Of a DNA stretch of 47,197 nt, positions 6,741-16,376 are shown piece after piece. Position 1 is the first letter of the stretch, and the number at the start of each line of letters is the position of its first letter. Source of the DNA: an uncultured Bacteriovoracaceae bacterium (GTDB lineage: Bacteria > Bdellovibrionota > Bacteriovoracia > Bacteriovoracales > Bacteriovoracaceae); assembly GCA_938034385.1 (NCBI GenBank), contig CALHLC010000023.1:1-47197 (forward strand). The letters run 5' to 3'. The notes below the pieces were generated by a model. That model worked only from the letters and a program-made list of their open reading frames with translations, did not search any database and was not told the DNA's origin. A program made the translations under genes and the position numbers.

Positions 6741-8147
6741 TTAACTATGAATAGCTCTATTTTCTGTAGCTGCTAAACATGCTTCTTTAAAGGCTTCAGC
6801 ATAAGTTGGATGAGCATGACATGTTCTTGCTATATCTTCAGCACTTGCTCTAAACTCCATGGCTAGAACTGCTTCAGCAATCAAATCAGCACACCTCGCT
6901 CCTACCATATGAACTCCTAAAATTTCATCTGTCTCTTTATCGGCAATAACTTTAATCATTCCAAAAGATTCATTACTTGCTCTGGCCCTGCCTAGCGCTT
7001 TGTATGAAAAACTCCCTTTTTTAAATAATACCCCTTGAGAAAGTGCCTGCTTTTCAGTCATACCGACACTGGCAACTTCAGGATGAGTATAAACAACTCC
7101 TGGTATTAAGTTATAATTAATATGAGGTTTTTGCCCAGCAATGAGTTCGGCTACAAATACACCTTCTTCCTCAGCTTTATGAGCTAACATTGGTCCTTTT
7201 ATAACGTCTCCAATAGCATAAATATGAGAATGTTTTGTTTGTAAATGCTCATTAACTTCTATTCTTCCTCGATCATCGGTAGATAAGTTAACTTTTTCTA
7301 AGTTCAATCCTTTGGTATAAGCACGTCTTCCCACTGAAACTAAGCAATAATCTCCTTCAAGACTAAAGATTCGATCTTTGGCTAAATCTTTAACCTGTAG
7401 TGCAACCTTTTCTCCATTAGTAACAACACTTTGAACAGCACTACCAAGGTAAAACTCTATTCCTTCTTTTTTTAATGCTTTAGTTAATTCTTTTGAAACA
7501 TCTTCATCCATTGTAGATAGAATCTTATCAGCGTATTCAACAATAGAAACTTTGGACCCTAATCTTTTGTAAACAGATCCAAGTTCAAGACCAATAACTC
7601 CTCCACCAATGACAACTAAATGTTTTGGAAGATCGGTTAACTTTAGTGCCTCAGTAGATGAAATAATTCTATATTTATCTATATCTATTCCTGGTAAACT
7701 TGCAGGCTTAGATCCAGTTGCAATAATAAAATTTTTAGATCTAAGAACTTGTTCAGATTCTGCGCTAACTAATAATTCATGTGGTCCAGAAAAACTACCG
7801 ACACCGTGAAAAACATCAATTTTATTTTTTTTCATTAAAAATTTAACACCATCACAAGTTGGTGCAACAACTTTTTTTTGAACTCTTTCCATCATCTTAG
7901 ATAAATCAACAACAGCTTCAGAAATATTTATTCCATGATCTTTATGAGTGTGAACTGTATCATGATATCTATGACTGGAGTCTAATAAGGCCTTAGAAGG
8001 AATACAACCAACGTTTAAGCAAGTACCACCTAGGGTTGAATACTTTTCAACAAGAGCTGTTTTTAAGCCAAGTTGAGCACATCTGATTGCACCAACGTAG
8101 CCTCCAGGTCCAGAACCAATAATTACAACATCATATTCAGAAGACAT
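6741..8147 (-). CDS. lpd: Dihydrolipoyl dehydrogenase (E3)
   Basis: 468 residues, full length for the family. The N-terminal FAD site is GSGPGG at 11-16. The redox disulfide is Cys43 and Cys48 in GGTCLNVGCIPSK. The NAD site is GGGVIGLE near 181, and a second FAD contact is YAIGDV. The C-terminal catalytic pair is His446 and Glu451 (HPTYAE). It reoxidises the lipoyl groups of the 2-oxoglutarate (and possibly pyruvate or glycine) dehydrogenase complexes. The E1 and E2 genes lie upstream on the same strand, separated only by a secreted-peptidase gene. Nothing in the sequence looks defective. Confidence 0.97.
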   Translation of the reverse strand: MSSEYDVVIIGSGPGGYVGAIRCAQLGLKTALVEKYSTLGGTCLNVGCIPSKALLDSSHRYHDTVHTHKDHGINISEAVVDLSKMMERVQKKVVAPTCDGVKFLMKKNKIDVFHGVGSFSGPHELLVSAESEQVLRSKNFIIATGSKPASLPGIDIDKYRIISSTEALKLTDLPKHLVVIGGGVIGLELGSVYKRLGSKVSIVEYADKILSTMDEDVSKELTKALKKEGIEFYLGSAVQSVVTNGEKVALQVKDLAKDRIFSLEGDYCLVSVGRRAYTKGLNLEKVNLSTDDRGRIEVNEHLQTKHSHIYAIGDVIKGPMLAHKAEEEGVFVAELIAGQKPHINYNLIPGVVYTHPEVASVGMTEKQALSQGVLFKKGSFSYKALGRARASNESFGMIKVIADKETDEILGVHMVGARCADLIAEAVLAMEFRASAEDIARTCHAHPTYAEAFKEACLAATENRAIHS

Positions 8148-8242
8148 TTTTCATCCTTAATATAGAGAATTTATTATGAATAATTCTAAACTTTGAAAGA
8201 TTTGCTGAAAAGTAAACAAAGAAGATTTTTTGAGAAAATTAT

Positions 8243-8280
8243 AATATTGCTAAGATAAAGTTTGCTATCTTAGCAATATT
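8243..8280 (-). terminator. 15-bp perfect stem-loop downstream of the peptidase gene
   Basis: AATATTGCTAAGATA (8243-8257) and its exact complement (8266-8280) flank an 8-base loop. The hairpin sits 13 bp beyond the stop codon of the restored peptidase frame at 8294. That position fits a terminator for the minus-strand peptidase transcript, although the minus-strand T tract (ATAATTTTC) is modest. A T run also follows on the plus strand, so it could act in both directions. Confidence 0.65.
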
Positions 8281-8293
8281 TTATTTTTTTTAC

Positions 8294-9147
8294 TTATTCT
8301 TGAGGCTTAAACCAACAAAGAGGTCTTGTACCAGTTTCAAATCCAGCTTCTCTATTACAAGTTCCGATATTAGCATCTTCTCCATCAACTTCTTCTTGAT
8401 GATCAACACTACATTTAGATCCATTAAAATATGTATCTAAACGACATTGAGCTTTTGGATGTCCACTATAAGTATTATCTACAACATCTGTACTAGGGGA
8501 GTATCAAAAGAAACATCATTTCCTCTCAAAGAACCCAGTAACCGACCAAGAGATAAACCACCCATAGCAGATCTTTTACAAATCAATCTTCTTTCAGCAT
8601 CAGTAAAGTCTTCATCACATTGATTATTAACTACCTCAGGAATTTCCATATTAGCTACAATTTCTTCATTATCGTGATCCTGAACATAATTTCTAAAACA
8701 TTTTAAAGTGGCCCAATAGTCAGACTGACCTTCATTACTGGCCCATCTTCCACTATATTTTGGAGCTCCACCTAAATGATGGCCTAGTTCGTGGCAAACG
8801 ACTAAAGCAAAACCATCCTCTGTAGTAAGTTCGTGTCTTGCAAGACCTCCGTACATATTAATTCTCCAGTCATTTCCCATTTGTTGAGCAGAAGCATTAA
8901 CAGTCCCATTGTCCCAAAGTTTATTTACAGTGAAGGTTACTCCTAACTCTTCAAACCTAGGAAGATAGAAAGCAACAACGCCATCAATAATTTCGCTGAA
9001 TCTCTCTTCAGTCATATCCGCGTTAATTTTTTTAGCATCAGTTCCAATCCACATTTTATTTTCTGGTAGAAACCCTGAATTTCCATCCTTGTCACATGTA
9101 AGAGACAAAATTGGTAAAAGCATTAATAAAGATAAAATTAATTTCAT
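8294..9147 (-). pseudogene. Secreted HExxH zinc peptidase interrupted by a single-base frameshift
   Basis: The first 222 residues (9147 down to 8479) have a signal peptide and a zinc-peptidase core, VVCHELGHHLGG (His119, Glu120, His123) followed by GRWASNEGQSDYWATLKCF. The frame then stops in PLVQML. In the next frame, reading continues without a break from about 8503 to a stop at 8294-8296. It encodes a Cys-rich tail (SGHPKAQCRLDTYFNGSKC ... CNREAGF ... RPLCWFKP) that looks like genuine protein. Adding one base in the G run at 8496-8499 (C run on the coding strand) joins both parts into a 284-residue protein. The cause is either a real mutation, a sequencing error or slippage. A strong stem-loop directly after 8294 supports this as the original gene end. 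Confidence 0.85.
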
Positions 9148-9392
9148 AACGACCTCTTTTTTTTAAGTAATCAAATTAATATTTTCTTTATTTTATCAGC
9201 TCTAAAAGTAAGAATTGACGGGAAGCAAAATAGTTCCGATGTAAGAAAAGTTGAAAACAATTTAGGTCGTATTATTTTTTATAGTACTGCTATGATTTTT
9301 AGTAAAATTAATTATAAGAAATAAAAATTTTAATTGTAAGATAGATTCAAAAACATTTCGATCAACATCTACCCTTAATTTATTTAGTTGTT

Positions 9393-10619
9393 TTAAACAT
9401 CTAATAATAATCTTGCAGGGTCTTCTAATAGTTCCTTCACTCTTTTAAGAAAGCTAACTGATTGCTTTCCATCAACAATTCTATGATCGTAAGAAAGTGC
9501 AAGATACATTATTGGTCTAATTTTAACTTCACCGTTAACGGCCATAGGTCTATCAACTATATTATGCATTCCCAAGATAGCAGATTGAGGCTGATTAATA
9601 ATAGGAGTTGATAACATAGATCCAAAAACTCCTCCATTTGTAATAGTAAAAGTCCCACCTTGCATTTCAGATAGCTTTAACTTTCCATCTCTGGCCCTTG
9701 TAGCGAGCTCCCTTATTGATTTCTCAATAGAAGCAAGTGATAAGCTTTGAGCATCTCTAATTACAGGAACAACCAGTCCTTTAGGAGTAGAAACAGCTAT
9801 TCCAACATCACAATAATTAAAATGAAGAATCTCTGTTCCTTCAATTTGTCCATTTACTGATGGAAACTCTTCAAGTGCAATACAACATGCTTTAGTAAAA
9901 AAAGACATAAAGCCTAGTCCGATTTGATGTTTTTCTTTGAAGCTCTCTTTGTATTTTGCACGAAGTTCTTTGATACCAGTCATATCAACTTCATTAAAAG
10001 TCGTAAGCATTGCTGTTGTTTGCTTAACTGCTACTAATCTTTTAGCAATGGTTTTACGAAGTGCGCTCATTTTATTTTTACTTACTGATCTCGCTTCAGA
10101 TAAAGGTCGTACTATTGGAGCCGGTGCTTCAACTCTTGCTTTTGGAGCCTGAGTTAAAGGAGCAGATTGAGTTACAACTTGTGTAACTGAAGGCCTAGCA
10201 TTCATTGCATCTTCTTTAGTGATCCTTCCACTTTTACCAGTACCAGTGATAGTTGATGGATCTATATTTTTCTCATTTAATATTTTCATGGCTGCAGGAG
10301 AGGCCATTACTGAACTAGTTGAATGGACTGGAGCTGCTACATTTACGGCTGCACTTGATCCATTTGAAGAACTTGTAGCAGGTTTGTCACCTGGCTTTAT
10401 TGAGCCAATAACAGATCCAATATCAACTGTATCACCTTCGCTGGCTGAGATATCTAAAATTCCAGCTTGAGGAGCAGGTAATTCCATGGAGGCCTTATCC
10501 GACTCAATCTCACAAATTGGTTCATCCATATTTACAAAGTCTCCATTTTTTTTCATCCATGTTGCAATAGTTACTTCTGTAATTGACTCACCTACTGAGG
10601 GTACGACAATTTGGCTCAT
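9393..10619 (-). CDS. sucB: Dihydrolipoyllysine-residue succinyltransferase (E2 of 2-oxoglutarate dehydrogenase)
   Basis: 408 residues with three parts. The lipoyl domain at 1-75 carries the modified Lys42 in [14 protein letters not shown]. The peripheral subunit-binding domain lies at about 105-145 ([20 protein letters not shown]). The catalytic domain at about 175-408 has the active-site His379 and Asp383 in [11 protein letters not shown] single lipoyl domain and an Ala/Pro linker are usual for SucB. It transfers succinyl from the E1-bound intermediate to CoA. The gene starts 10 bp after sucA, so the two are one transcription unit. Confidence 0.96.
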   Translation of the reverse strand: MSQIVVPSVGESITEVTIATWMKKNGDFVNMDEPICEIESDKASMELPAPQAGILDISASEGDTVDIGSVIGSIKPGDKPATSSSNGSSAAVNVAAPVHSTSSVMASPAAMKILNEKNIDPSTITGTGKSGRITKEDAMNARPSVTQVVTQSAPLTQAPKARVEAPAPIVRPLSEARSVSKNKMSALRKTIAKRLVAVKQTTAMLTTFNEVDMTGIKELRAKYKESFKEKHQIGLGFMSFFTKACCIALEEFPSVNGQIEGTEILHFNYCDVGIAVSTPKGLVVPVIRDAQSLSLASIEKSIRELATRARDGKLKLSEMQGGTFTITNGGVFGSMLSTPIINQPQSAILGMHNIVDRPMAVNGEVKIRPIMYLALSYDHRIVDGKQSVSFLKRVKELLEDPARLLLDV

Positions 10620-10629
10620 AATTTATCCT

Positions 10630-13374
10630 TTATTCAAATGCTAACTTAGTAATTTTTTGTTGCTCTAATTTATGTACAGCAGAAAAACCAGTGGCCGGTG
10701 AGGCACTAGATTTTCTACTTATTAATTTAAAATCTCTAAAGTGATCATATCTTAATAAGTAAGTCCATGGTCCCATATTTTTAGGCTCTTCTTGAACCCA
10801 AACTTTCTCACATCTATATCTTTCCAACAATCCAGCAATTTTCTTATCAGGTAGTGGATACATTTGCTCAAGTCTTACGATGTCTACATCACTAATTTCA
10901 TTGTCTCGTTTATATTTAATTAAATCAAAGTAAATCTTTCCAGTACACATGATTAATCTTCTTGCATTATTCTCATTAGCATCTGCATCGATGATCAAAT
11001 CCTCAAACCTCCCACTCGTTAAATCACTAATCTTTGATGTACATTCAGGATGTCTAAGTAATGATTTAGGAGTAAACAAGACAAGTGGTTTTCTAAAGTT
11101 CCAAGTAACATGACGCCTTAATAAGTGAAATAGATTTGCTGGTGTAGTCACATTTGCTACTACCATATTTAATTCAGCTGCTAATTGTAAGACTCTCTCT
11201 GGCCTTGCATTAGAATGCTCTGGTCCCTGTCCTTCATAACCATGAGGCAGATAAGTGATAAGTCCACTCATGATTCCCCATTTTGATTCACCACTAGAGA
11301 TGAATTGATCAAAAACAGTTTGAGCACCATTGGCAAAATCTCCAAATTGAGCTTCCCAAATATTTATATCTGTTGGTCTTCCAAGGGAGTAACCGTACTC
11401 AAAACCTAAAACAGCATATTCACTTAATAATGAATTATAGATCCTAAATCTAGCTTGAGTGTTACTAATACTATTTAAATTCAAATAAATTTCATCACCT
11501 GATTCGTCAAAGATTCCTGCATGCCTATGAGAAAAAGTTCCTCTCACCACATCTTGTCCACTCATACGAATTGCGATGCCATCTTCAAGAAGTGACCCAT
11601 AAGCAAGAAGCTCTCCCATCGCCCAATTTAAATTATCGCCTTCCCATCTTTTCACTCTATCTTGAATAATTCGACCTGCTTTTTTGATAGGTGTTATATG
11701 CTCAGGAATAGTAATAAGAGATTGATAAATCTTCTCTAGGCCTTCTCTTGGAAAGCCAGTTTTAGGATTATATTCAAAGTCTTCATCACTTGCACGCTTT
11801 AAACTTTCCCACTCTTTATCAGGCTGTTGAGGTTTATATTCAATGGTAGTCTCTTTAAGCATATTAAATCTACTTTGAAGTAAACTTCTAAACTGAGCTT
11901 CCATTTGATTGGCCAAATCAACTTCTATTGATTTCCCATCGATTAATTTATTTAAATAAACTTCTCGAGGGTTAGGATGGTTTCCAATCAACTTATAAAG
12001 ATTAGGCTGAGTAAACTTGGGCTCATCACCTTCGTTATGACCATGTTTTCTATAACCAACCATATCAATAAAAATATCTTCACCAAATTTTTGTCTAAAT
12101 TCTGTAGCCAACTCAACTGCGAATACGACAGCCTCAGCATCATCACCATTTACATGAATAATTGGAACATTTATAACTCTGGCCGCACTAGTGCAATAAG
12201 TAGAACTTCTTGCATCAGTAAAATCAGTAGTAAAGCCAATTTGATTATTTATAACAAAATGAATAGTTCCGCCAACATGAAATCCGATTAATCTCGACAT
12301 TTGGACTGATTCATAGACTACACCTTGGCCAGCTACAGCTGCATCTCCATGTAGAATAATAGGGAGAACTTTTTTATGCTCACCACTATATAAAATATCA
12401 CTTTGGGCCCGACTATAACCCTGAACAACTGGTCCAACAGCTTCAAGGTGAGATGGGTTTGGCATTAGCTTGCAATACACCTTCTCTTTACTTCTAGTTT
12501 CAACGTAGGACCTAAAACCAAGGTGATACTTCACATCACCATCTCCAAAAGTATCTTCTGGGTTAATATTTCCCTCAAACTCATTAAAAATATACTCGTA
12601 AGTTTTTCCAAGAGTATTAGCTAAAACATTTAACCTTCCTCTGTGAGCCATTCCTATAACAACCTCTTCTACACCATTGAGCTGAGCTGTATCAATAATG
12701 GCATCAAGGGCGACAACTGTATTTTCAGCACCTTCAAGTGAAAATCTTTTTTGGCCAACATATTTTGTATTTAGAAAATTCTCAAAAACAACTGCCTGAT
12801 TTAATTTTTCAAGTATTCTTTTTTTCTTCTCTATAGGGAAATTTACTAAACCTTTCTCTCTCTCTATCTTATTTCTAAACCACCTTCTAATCTCTGTGTT
12901 TTCAACATGCATGAATTCATAACCAAGACTTTTGCAATAAATCTGATCTACGAATTCAATAATTTTTTTAAGTGAACACTTACCAATGCCTAAATAATCA
13001 CCACAAATTGATTGAAAATTTAAATCGTTATTACTTAGCCCGTAATCTTCAAGTGATAAATGTGGAGCTCTATTTTTTCTAGGTCGTATAGGATTAGTCT
13101 TAGATAAAAGATGGCCTCTTGCTCTATAAGATTGAATGATTCTAAAAATTTTAAATTCTTTATCTATATCACTAGAAGCACCTAATGCTGGAGCCACGCT
13201 ACTTAGTTCTTTAAGATCAAGGCTTGGATCTTTTACAAGTGCAAACTCATAACCATCAAAAAAGTTTTTCCAACTCTCATCAACTAAGGTTTTGTCTTTT
13301 TTATAATCTTCATAAAGGCCATCAATATATGCGTTATCGGAACCAGACAAGTGGGTAAAATCTAAATTTGCCAT
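10630..13374 (-). CDS. sucA: 2-oxoglutarate dehydrogenase E1 component
   Basis: 914 residues, close to the usual 930. The N-terminal E2-binding segment is present, including the motif DNAYIDGLYEDYKKD. The thiamine-diphosphate domain follows (GMAHRGRLNVL at 241-251, HGDAAVAGQG at 342-351). The pyrimidine-binding and C-terminal domains show YGYSLGRP, EAQFGDFANGAQ and LPHGYEGQGPEHSNARPER. These motifs identify the homodimeric OdhA/SucA type and not the E1 of pyruvate dehydrogenase. It decarboxylates 2-oxoglutarate in the TCA cycle. A good promoter lies directly upstream; sucB follows at 10 bp. Confidence 0.97.
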   Translation of the reverse strand: MANLDFTHLSGSDNAYIDGLYEDYKKDKTLVDESWKNFFDGYEFALVKDPSLDLKELSSVAPALGASSDIDKEFKIFRIIQSYRARGHLLSKTNPIRPRKNRAPHLSLEDYGLSNNDLNFQSICGDYLGIGKCSLKKIIEFVDQIYCKSLGYEFMHVENTEIRRWFRNKIEREKGLVNFPIEKKKRILEKLNQAVVFENFLNTKYVGQKRFSLEGAENTVVALDAIIDTAQLNGVEEVVIGMAHRGRLNVLANTLGKTYEYIFNEFEGNINPEDTFGDGDVKYHLGFRSYVETRSKEKVYCKLMPNPSHLEAVGPVVQGYSRAQSDILYSGEHKKVLPIILHGDAAVAGQGVVYESVQMSRLIGFHVGGTIHFVINNQIGFTTDFTDARSSTYCTSAARVINVPIIHVNGDDAEAVVFAVELATEFRQKFGEDIFIDMVGYRKHGHNEGDEPKFTQPNLYKLIGNHPNPREVYLNKLIDGKSIEVDLANQMEAQFRSLLQSRFNMLKETTIEYKPQQPDKEWESLKRASDEDFEYNPKTGFPREGLEKIYQSLITIPEHITPIKKAGRIIQDRVKRWEGDNLNWAMGELLAYGSLLEDGIAIRMSGQDVVRGTFSHRHAGIFDESGDEIYLNLNSISNTQARFRIYNSLLSEYAVLGFEYGYSLGRPTDINIWEAQFGDFANGAQTVFDQFISSGESKWGIMSGLITYLPHGYEGQGPEHSNARPERVLQLAAELNMVVANVTTPANLFHLLRRHVTWNFRKPLVLFTPKSLLRHPECTSKISDLTSGRFEDLIIDADANENNARRLIMCTGKIYFDLIKYKRDNEISDVDIVRLEQMYPLPDKKIAGLLERYRCEKVWVQEEPKNMGPWTYLLRYDHFRDFKLISRKSSASPATGFSAVHKLEQQKITKLAFE

Positions 13375-13416
13375 AAAATAAGGGCCTTCAAAAATTAAAA
13401 GTTAAAGTCACTATAA

Positions 13417-13446
13417 ATTATAGTAAATTTTTATAACGATCTTCAA
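13417..13446 (-). promoter_or_regulatory. Sigma-70-type promoter of sucA-sucB
   Basis: On the minus strand TTGAAG (13446-13441) and a perfect TATAAT (13422-13417) are 18 bp apart. Transcription would start near 13410, about 35 bp before the sucA ATG. The -35 box begins directly after the stop codon of the preceding esterase gene, which indicates that sucAB is a separate unit. Confidence 0.6.
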
Positions 13447-13449
13447 AGT

Positions 13450-14076
13450 TTATTCTAGGTTCGCCTCAATAAAAGATCTTGATTTTTCCAAAATCGTCAT
13501 TGGAATTTGATGACCACCTTGAAACTCGTGAAATTGAACACCAAATTTAGACTCAATAAGAAATTCTTTCAATTTTAGAGCGTATTCATATTTTAAAATT
13601 GGATCAGAACTACCATGGCTTTGAAAAACCGGAGCTTTTTTATCTATTTTTTTTGCTAGCTCTGTAGCCTCCTTGAGCCCTAAAGCAGTACTAGAATACA
13701 AAATGATTCCTCTAAAGTTAAATTGATCATGATATTTTAAATAGAAATGAAGAGCACACATACTCCCTTGGCTAAATCCTCCAAGAATCAACTCTTCATT
13801 GTCTGAAATCTTAATATTTTTTTTAATATACTCTAAGGTGTCATCTAAGTCTTTAGGAATAGAATTAGAAAAATCTAAATTACCAGCTTGCAACTTCATC
13901 AATTCATAATTATTAATTTCAAACCAAGATCTTCCACCAAAGTGAGCAGGCTGTAATGAATGAGGAGCATCGATAAATTGAAAATTTGGGGGATTTTTTG
14001 TCTTTAAATAAGGCTCAAGCCCCATCAGGTCTTCTTTGTTAGCACCATATCCATGAAGAAATACAACTTGTCCCAT
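13450..14076 (-). CDS. Alpha/beta-hydrolase, carboxylesterase/phospholipase type
   Basis: 208 residues from the ATG at 14074-14076, which overlaps the upstream TAA (TAATG) and places the first strand at the N-terminus (MGQVVFLHGYGANKEDL). An in-frame ATG 15 bases further upstream is possible but lies inside the preceding gene. The oxyanion motif is HGYGANKED, the nucleophile elbow is GGFSQGSM (Ser near residue 115), the Asp is in HGSSDPILKYE and the His is in FQGGHQIP. This order and length fit the YpfH/Est-type serine esterases that act on small acyl esters or lysophospholipids. The substrate cannot be told from sequence. No signal peptide, so cytoplasmic. Confidence 0.85.
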   Translation of the reverse strand: MGQVVFLHGYGANKEDLMGLEPYLKTKNPPNFQFIDAPHSLQPAHFGGRSWFEINNYELMKLQAGNLDFSNSIPKDLDDTLEYIKKNIKISDNEELILGGFSQGSMCALHFYLKYHDQFNFRGIILYSSTALGLKEATELAKKIDKKAPVFQSHGSSDPILKYEYALKLKEFLIESKFGVQFHEFQGGHQIPMTILEKSRSFIEANLE

Positions 14077-14459
14077 TAAAACTCTCGGCAATTTTTCTTA
14101 TTAGAAATACTAACTCTATCAAGCGCGCCTTGGCCTTTACAACTTCCAAACTCAACCTTAAATTCACAAGTCTTAGTATAGAGCACTCCCTTATCGTTAA
14201 GGTTTAGATAATCAACTTCTACTTCATATTTATCAACTCCTGGTAAACACTTTTTCGTAGAAATATATTCAATCGAAATTTTATTAATATTATCCAGAGT
14301 TTTAATTTCAGCTTGAACTAAAGGTTTGTTTAAAACTTCCTGAACCTCACTAACTGTATTCATTCTTAAGTTTGTATTTTCTCCAAGCTCTATTTTATTA
14401 GACTTATATCTATCTCCTGAAGCACATGATAGAAGCCCTAAAAGTAAAATTAATTTCAT
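14076..14459 (-). CDS. Small lipoprotein of unknown function
   Basis: 127 residues from the ATG at 14457-14459. An ATG 24 bases upstream would add a basic tail (MCKKKGIK) before the signal, and the AAAGGAA ribosome site fits the inner start. The lipobox is LLGLLSC with Cys12, and the next residues (ASGD) are uncharged-to-acidic. The mature part contains three further Cys-centred segments (KKCLPGVDKYEVEV, KTCEFKVEFGSCKG, SNKKNC) in a beta-rich pattern that could hold two disulfides. It is translationally coupled to the esterase gene. I do not recognise the family. Confidence 0.75.
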   Translation of the reverse strand: MKLILLLGLLSCASGDRYKSNKIELGENTNLRMNTVSEVQEVLNKPLVQAEIKTLDNINKISIEYISTKKCLPGVDKYEVEVDYLNLNDKGVLYTKTCEFKVEFGSCKGQGALDRVSISNKKNCREF

Positions 14460-14566
14460 TTTTATTCCTTTTTTCTTACACAATTATGATGAAGTTTTTA
14501 TAAAAGCACAAAAGGAATATGCGTCATTGTATTGTTCTTAAAGTAAATGCTTGATACGCTCTATAT

Positions 14567-15043
14567 ATGAAATCTAAAAAAGTATCTGAATCAATGATTG
14601 AAATGCGTGAAATGGTTATGCCTCATCATACCAATCCTCAAAATACTATCTTCGGTGGAACAGTTATGAGTTGGGTAGATATAGCCGCAGCTATGTGTGC
14701 TGCTAAACATTGCAATAAGCCAGTTGTCACTGTTCACGTTGATGAGCTTCATTTCATCTCTCCTATTAAAATAGGAGAACACGTTCTTATAAAAGCTTCT
14801 ATTAATTACGTTGGAAAATCCAGCATGGTAATAGGAGTAAAAGTCCAAAGTGAAAATCCTTATTTTAATGAGATTAAAACTACCACTAGGGCCTTTCTTA
14901 CTTTTGTCGCCCTAGATAGCAATGGAAACCCAACGGAAGTCCCTGCTATTGAAATAGAAAATGAAGTAGAAAGAAGACGATACGAAAATGCTAAAAAAAG
15001 AGTAGCAGCAGCCAAAAAACTAAGAGAAGGCCTAGAAAAATAG
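14567..15043 (+). CDS. Acyl-CoA thioesterase, hotdog fold (YciA/ACOT type)
   Basis: 158 residues, typical of a single hotdog domain. The conserved run is MVMPHHTNPQNTIFGGTVMS, where the Asn/Gly-rich loop and the following helix (WVDIAAAMCAA) build the active site. The next strand motif is VTVHVDELHFISPIKIGEHV. The C-terminal tail is helical and basic. Enzymes of this group hydrolyse acyl-CoA to free acid and CoA; chain-length choice cannot be predicted. It is transcribed away from the lipoprotein/esterase pair, with 107 bp between the start codons, and is probably a single-gene unit. Confidence 0.88.
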   Translation: MKSKKVSESMIEMREMVMPHHTNPQNTIFGGTVMSWVDIAAAMCAAKHCNKPVVTVHVDELHFISPIKIGEHVLIKASINYVGKSSMVIGVKVQSENPYFNEIKTTTRAFLTFVALDSNGNPTEVPAIEIENEVERRRYENAKKRVAAAKKLREGLEK

Positions 15044-15110
15044 TCTTTTTCATTGCATCTTTAACTTCCTAATTATAATTTATATGGATAAACAAAAAAC
15101 GGAGAAATAA

Positions 15111-15764
15111 ATGAAATTATTACTATTAGTCCTGATGACTTTTTCAACTCTTGTTCTTTCTCAAGAGCCAGTCAAAATAAAAATTGAAACAGAAGAAGTG
15201 ACTATCAAGCCATCAGAACAAAAAAAGAAAGCATATGTACAAGATAAAACTTACGACCTGAATAATCTAACAACAAGAGAAAGTCGTGCCTTAACTCAAT
15301 ATCAAATTACTGCAGGTGTTGGATTTGATATTGAAAGTTCTAATGTACATTTAAGTTTCGCTAAAAGCTTTAGCAGAGACGTTCTTCTTCATACAAGATT
15401 TTCTATTCCAGTAGGAATTGATGAAAGCGATGATTTAAAAGGTGATGATTTCTTTTTTGCTGAAATTGGAGCAAAACTTTTTGTAAGTAATTCACTTTTC
15501 ATAACTCCATCAATCTTTTATGCGGTTGGCGAAAGTTTGCAAGACAGAGACTTTGATTTTTTAGCCGGAACAACTGCTCAAGACCCAGGTGACGCTGCAG
15601 GTGCAGGCTTAATGTTTACAATAGGAAACGAATGGAGAATCAACAAGAGCTTCGTTATTGGTGCAGACTGGGCCGGAATTGGATATAACTTTGTTGAGTT
15701 TGATGCTGATGTCCAGCCTGTCATTGTTAAGCTAATTAACTTCAATGTTGGTTACGCATTTTAA
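15111..15764 (+). CDS. Outer-membrane beta-barrel protein, uncharacterised
   Basis: 217 residues with a signal peptide (cleavage near LVLSQ), a charged N-terminal linker of about 45 residues rich in Glu/Lys, and then about eight alternating beta strands ending in the aromatic residues VGYAF. That terminal Phe is the usual recognition signal for barrel assembly by BamA. Good ribosome site CGGAGAAA before the ATG. It stands alone, with a terminator 14 bp after the stop. No family is recognised; it looks like a small eight-stranded OmpW/OmpA-barrel-type protein. Confidence 0.72.
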   Translation: MKLLLLVLMTFSTLVLSQEPVKIKIETEEVTIKPSEQKKKAYVQDKTYDLNNLTTRESRALTQYQITAGVGFDIESSNVHLSFAKSFSRDVLLHTRFSIPVGIDESDDLKGDDFFFAEIGAKLFVSNSLFITPSIFYAVGESLQDRDFDFLAGTTAQDPGDAAGAGLMFTIGNEWRINKSFVIGADWAGIGYNFVEFDADVQPVIVKLINFNVGYAF

Positions 15765-15777
15765 TAAAAAAATTTAA

Positions 15778-15806
15778 AAGAGATGGGACTAACAAGCCCA
15801 TCTCTT
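15778..15806. terminator. Bidirectional terminator between two convergent genes
   Basis: AAGAGATGGG (15778-15787) and CCCATCTCTT (15797-15806) form a perfect 10-bp stem with a 9-base loop. On the minus strand TTTAAATTTTTTT follows directly, giving a strong terminator for the DM13 gene. On the plus strand the U tract is weaker, but it lies 14 bp after the barrel gene and probably serves both. Confidence 0.8.
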
Positions 15807-15817
15807 CACTAACCTTT

Positions 15818-16207
15818 CTATTTCTTCAATAATCTAGCACTTCCAAAATTTGTATGAAACTTTTTACAATAAATCACTACGTATTTAAATTTAGCTAAAT
15901 CAATATCAGCAGGAAGCTCATATTTCTGAAACCCTTTAAATTTTTTCAGTTTTCCAAGAAATACTGAGTTTTTACTAACATACCTTTTAGGCACTTTCTT
16001 TGTATGTAAATATACACGTAAGTCAGGAGCATCATCAGTTAAGAAATCTTTTTTAAAGACCAACTTTCCTTCTAACCCTTTCTTAGTCTTCAGACTTATT
16101 TCTCCTTCTACATTCTTACCACTTTCTATAGACTCAAATTCTCCAAGGTATTCACCTCCATAAATAAGCCCAGATGAGATCAATAAAACCAATGCAAGTA
16201 TTTTCAT
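15818..16207 (-). CDS. Secreted DM13-domain protein
   Basis: 129 residues with a signal peptide (MKILALVLLISSGLIYG) and a single DM13 domain filling the rest. Diagnostic features are the start GEFESIESGKNVEGEISLK, the middle APDLRVYLHTK, LGKLKKFKGFQKYELP and the end VVIYCKKFHTNFGSARL with one conserved Cys in YCKKF. DM13 domains are thought to act in redox or electron transfer through this Cys, which comes from comparative work and not from this sequence. The gene stands alone, converging on the barrel gene and divergent from ribA. Confidence 0.85.
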   Translation of the reverse strand: MKILALVLLISSGLIYGGEYLGEFESIESGKNVEGEISLKTKKGLEGKLVFKKDFLTDDAPDLRVYLHTKKVPKRYVSKNSVFLGKLKKFKGFQKYELPADIDLAKFKYVVIYCKKFHTNFGSARLLKK

Positions 16208-16376
16208 AAATTCTCCTTTATTATGTTGTTATGCACTCAATTACTATCTGCAATCAGAGAGTTTCTGGATAGAGTTGCTCTAGCTCAACATATGTTCACA
16301 AATTACGCAACACTGAAATCCAAGACATTTGGCAATACTTTGATATATTCCATAAAGGAATAACAATCATATAGAT

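Noticed and set aside
6710-14523. AAAGGAATATGCG occurs at 6710-6722 and again at 14511-14523
   Set aside because: A 13-bp repeat is expected several times by chance in 47 kb of AT-rich DNA, and the two sites have different contexts.
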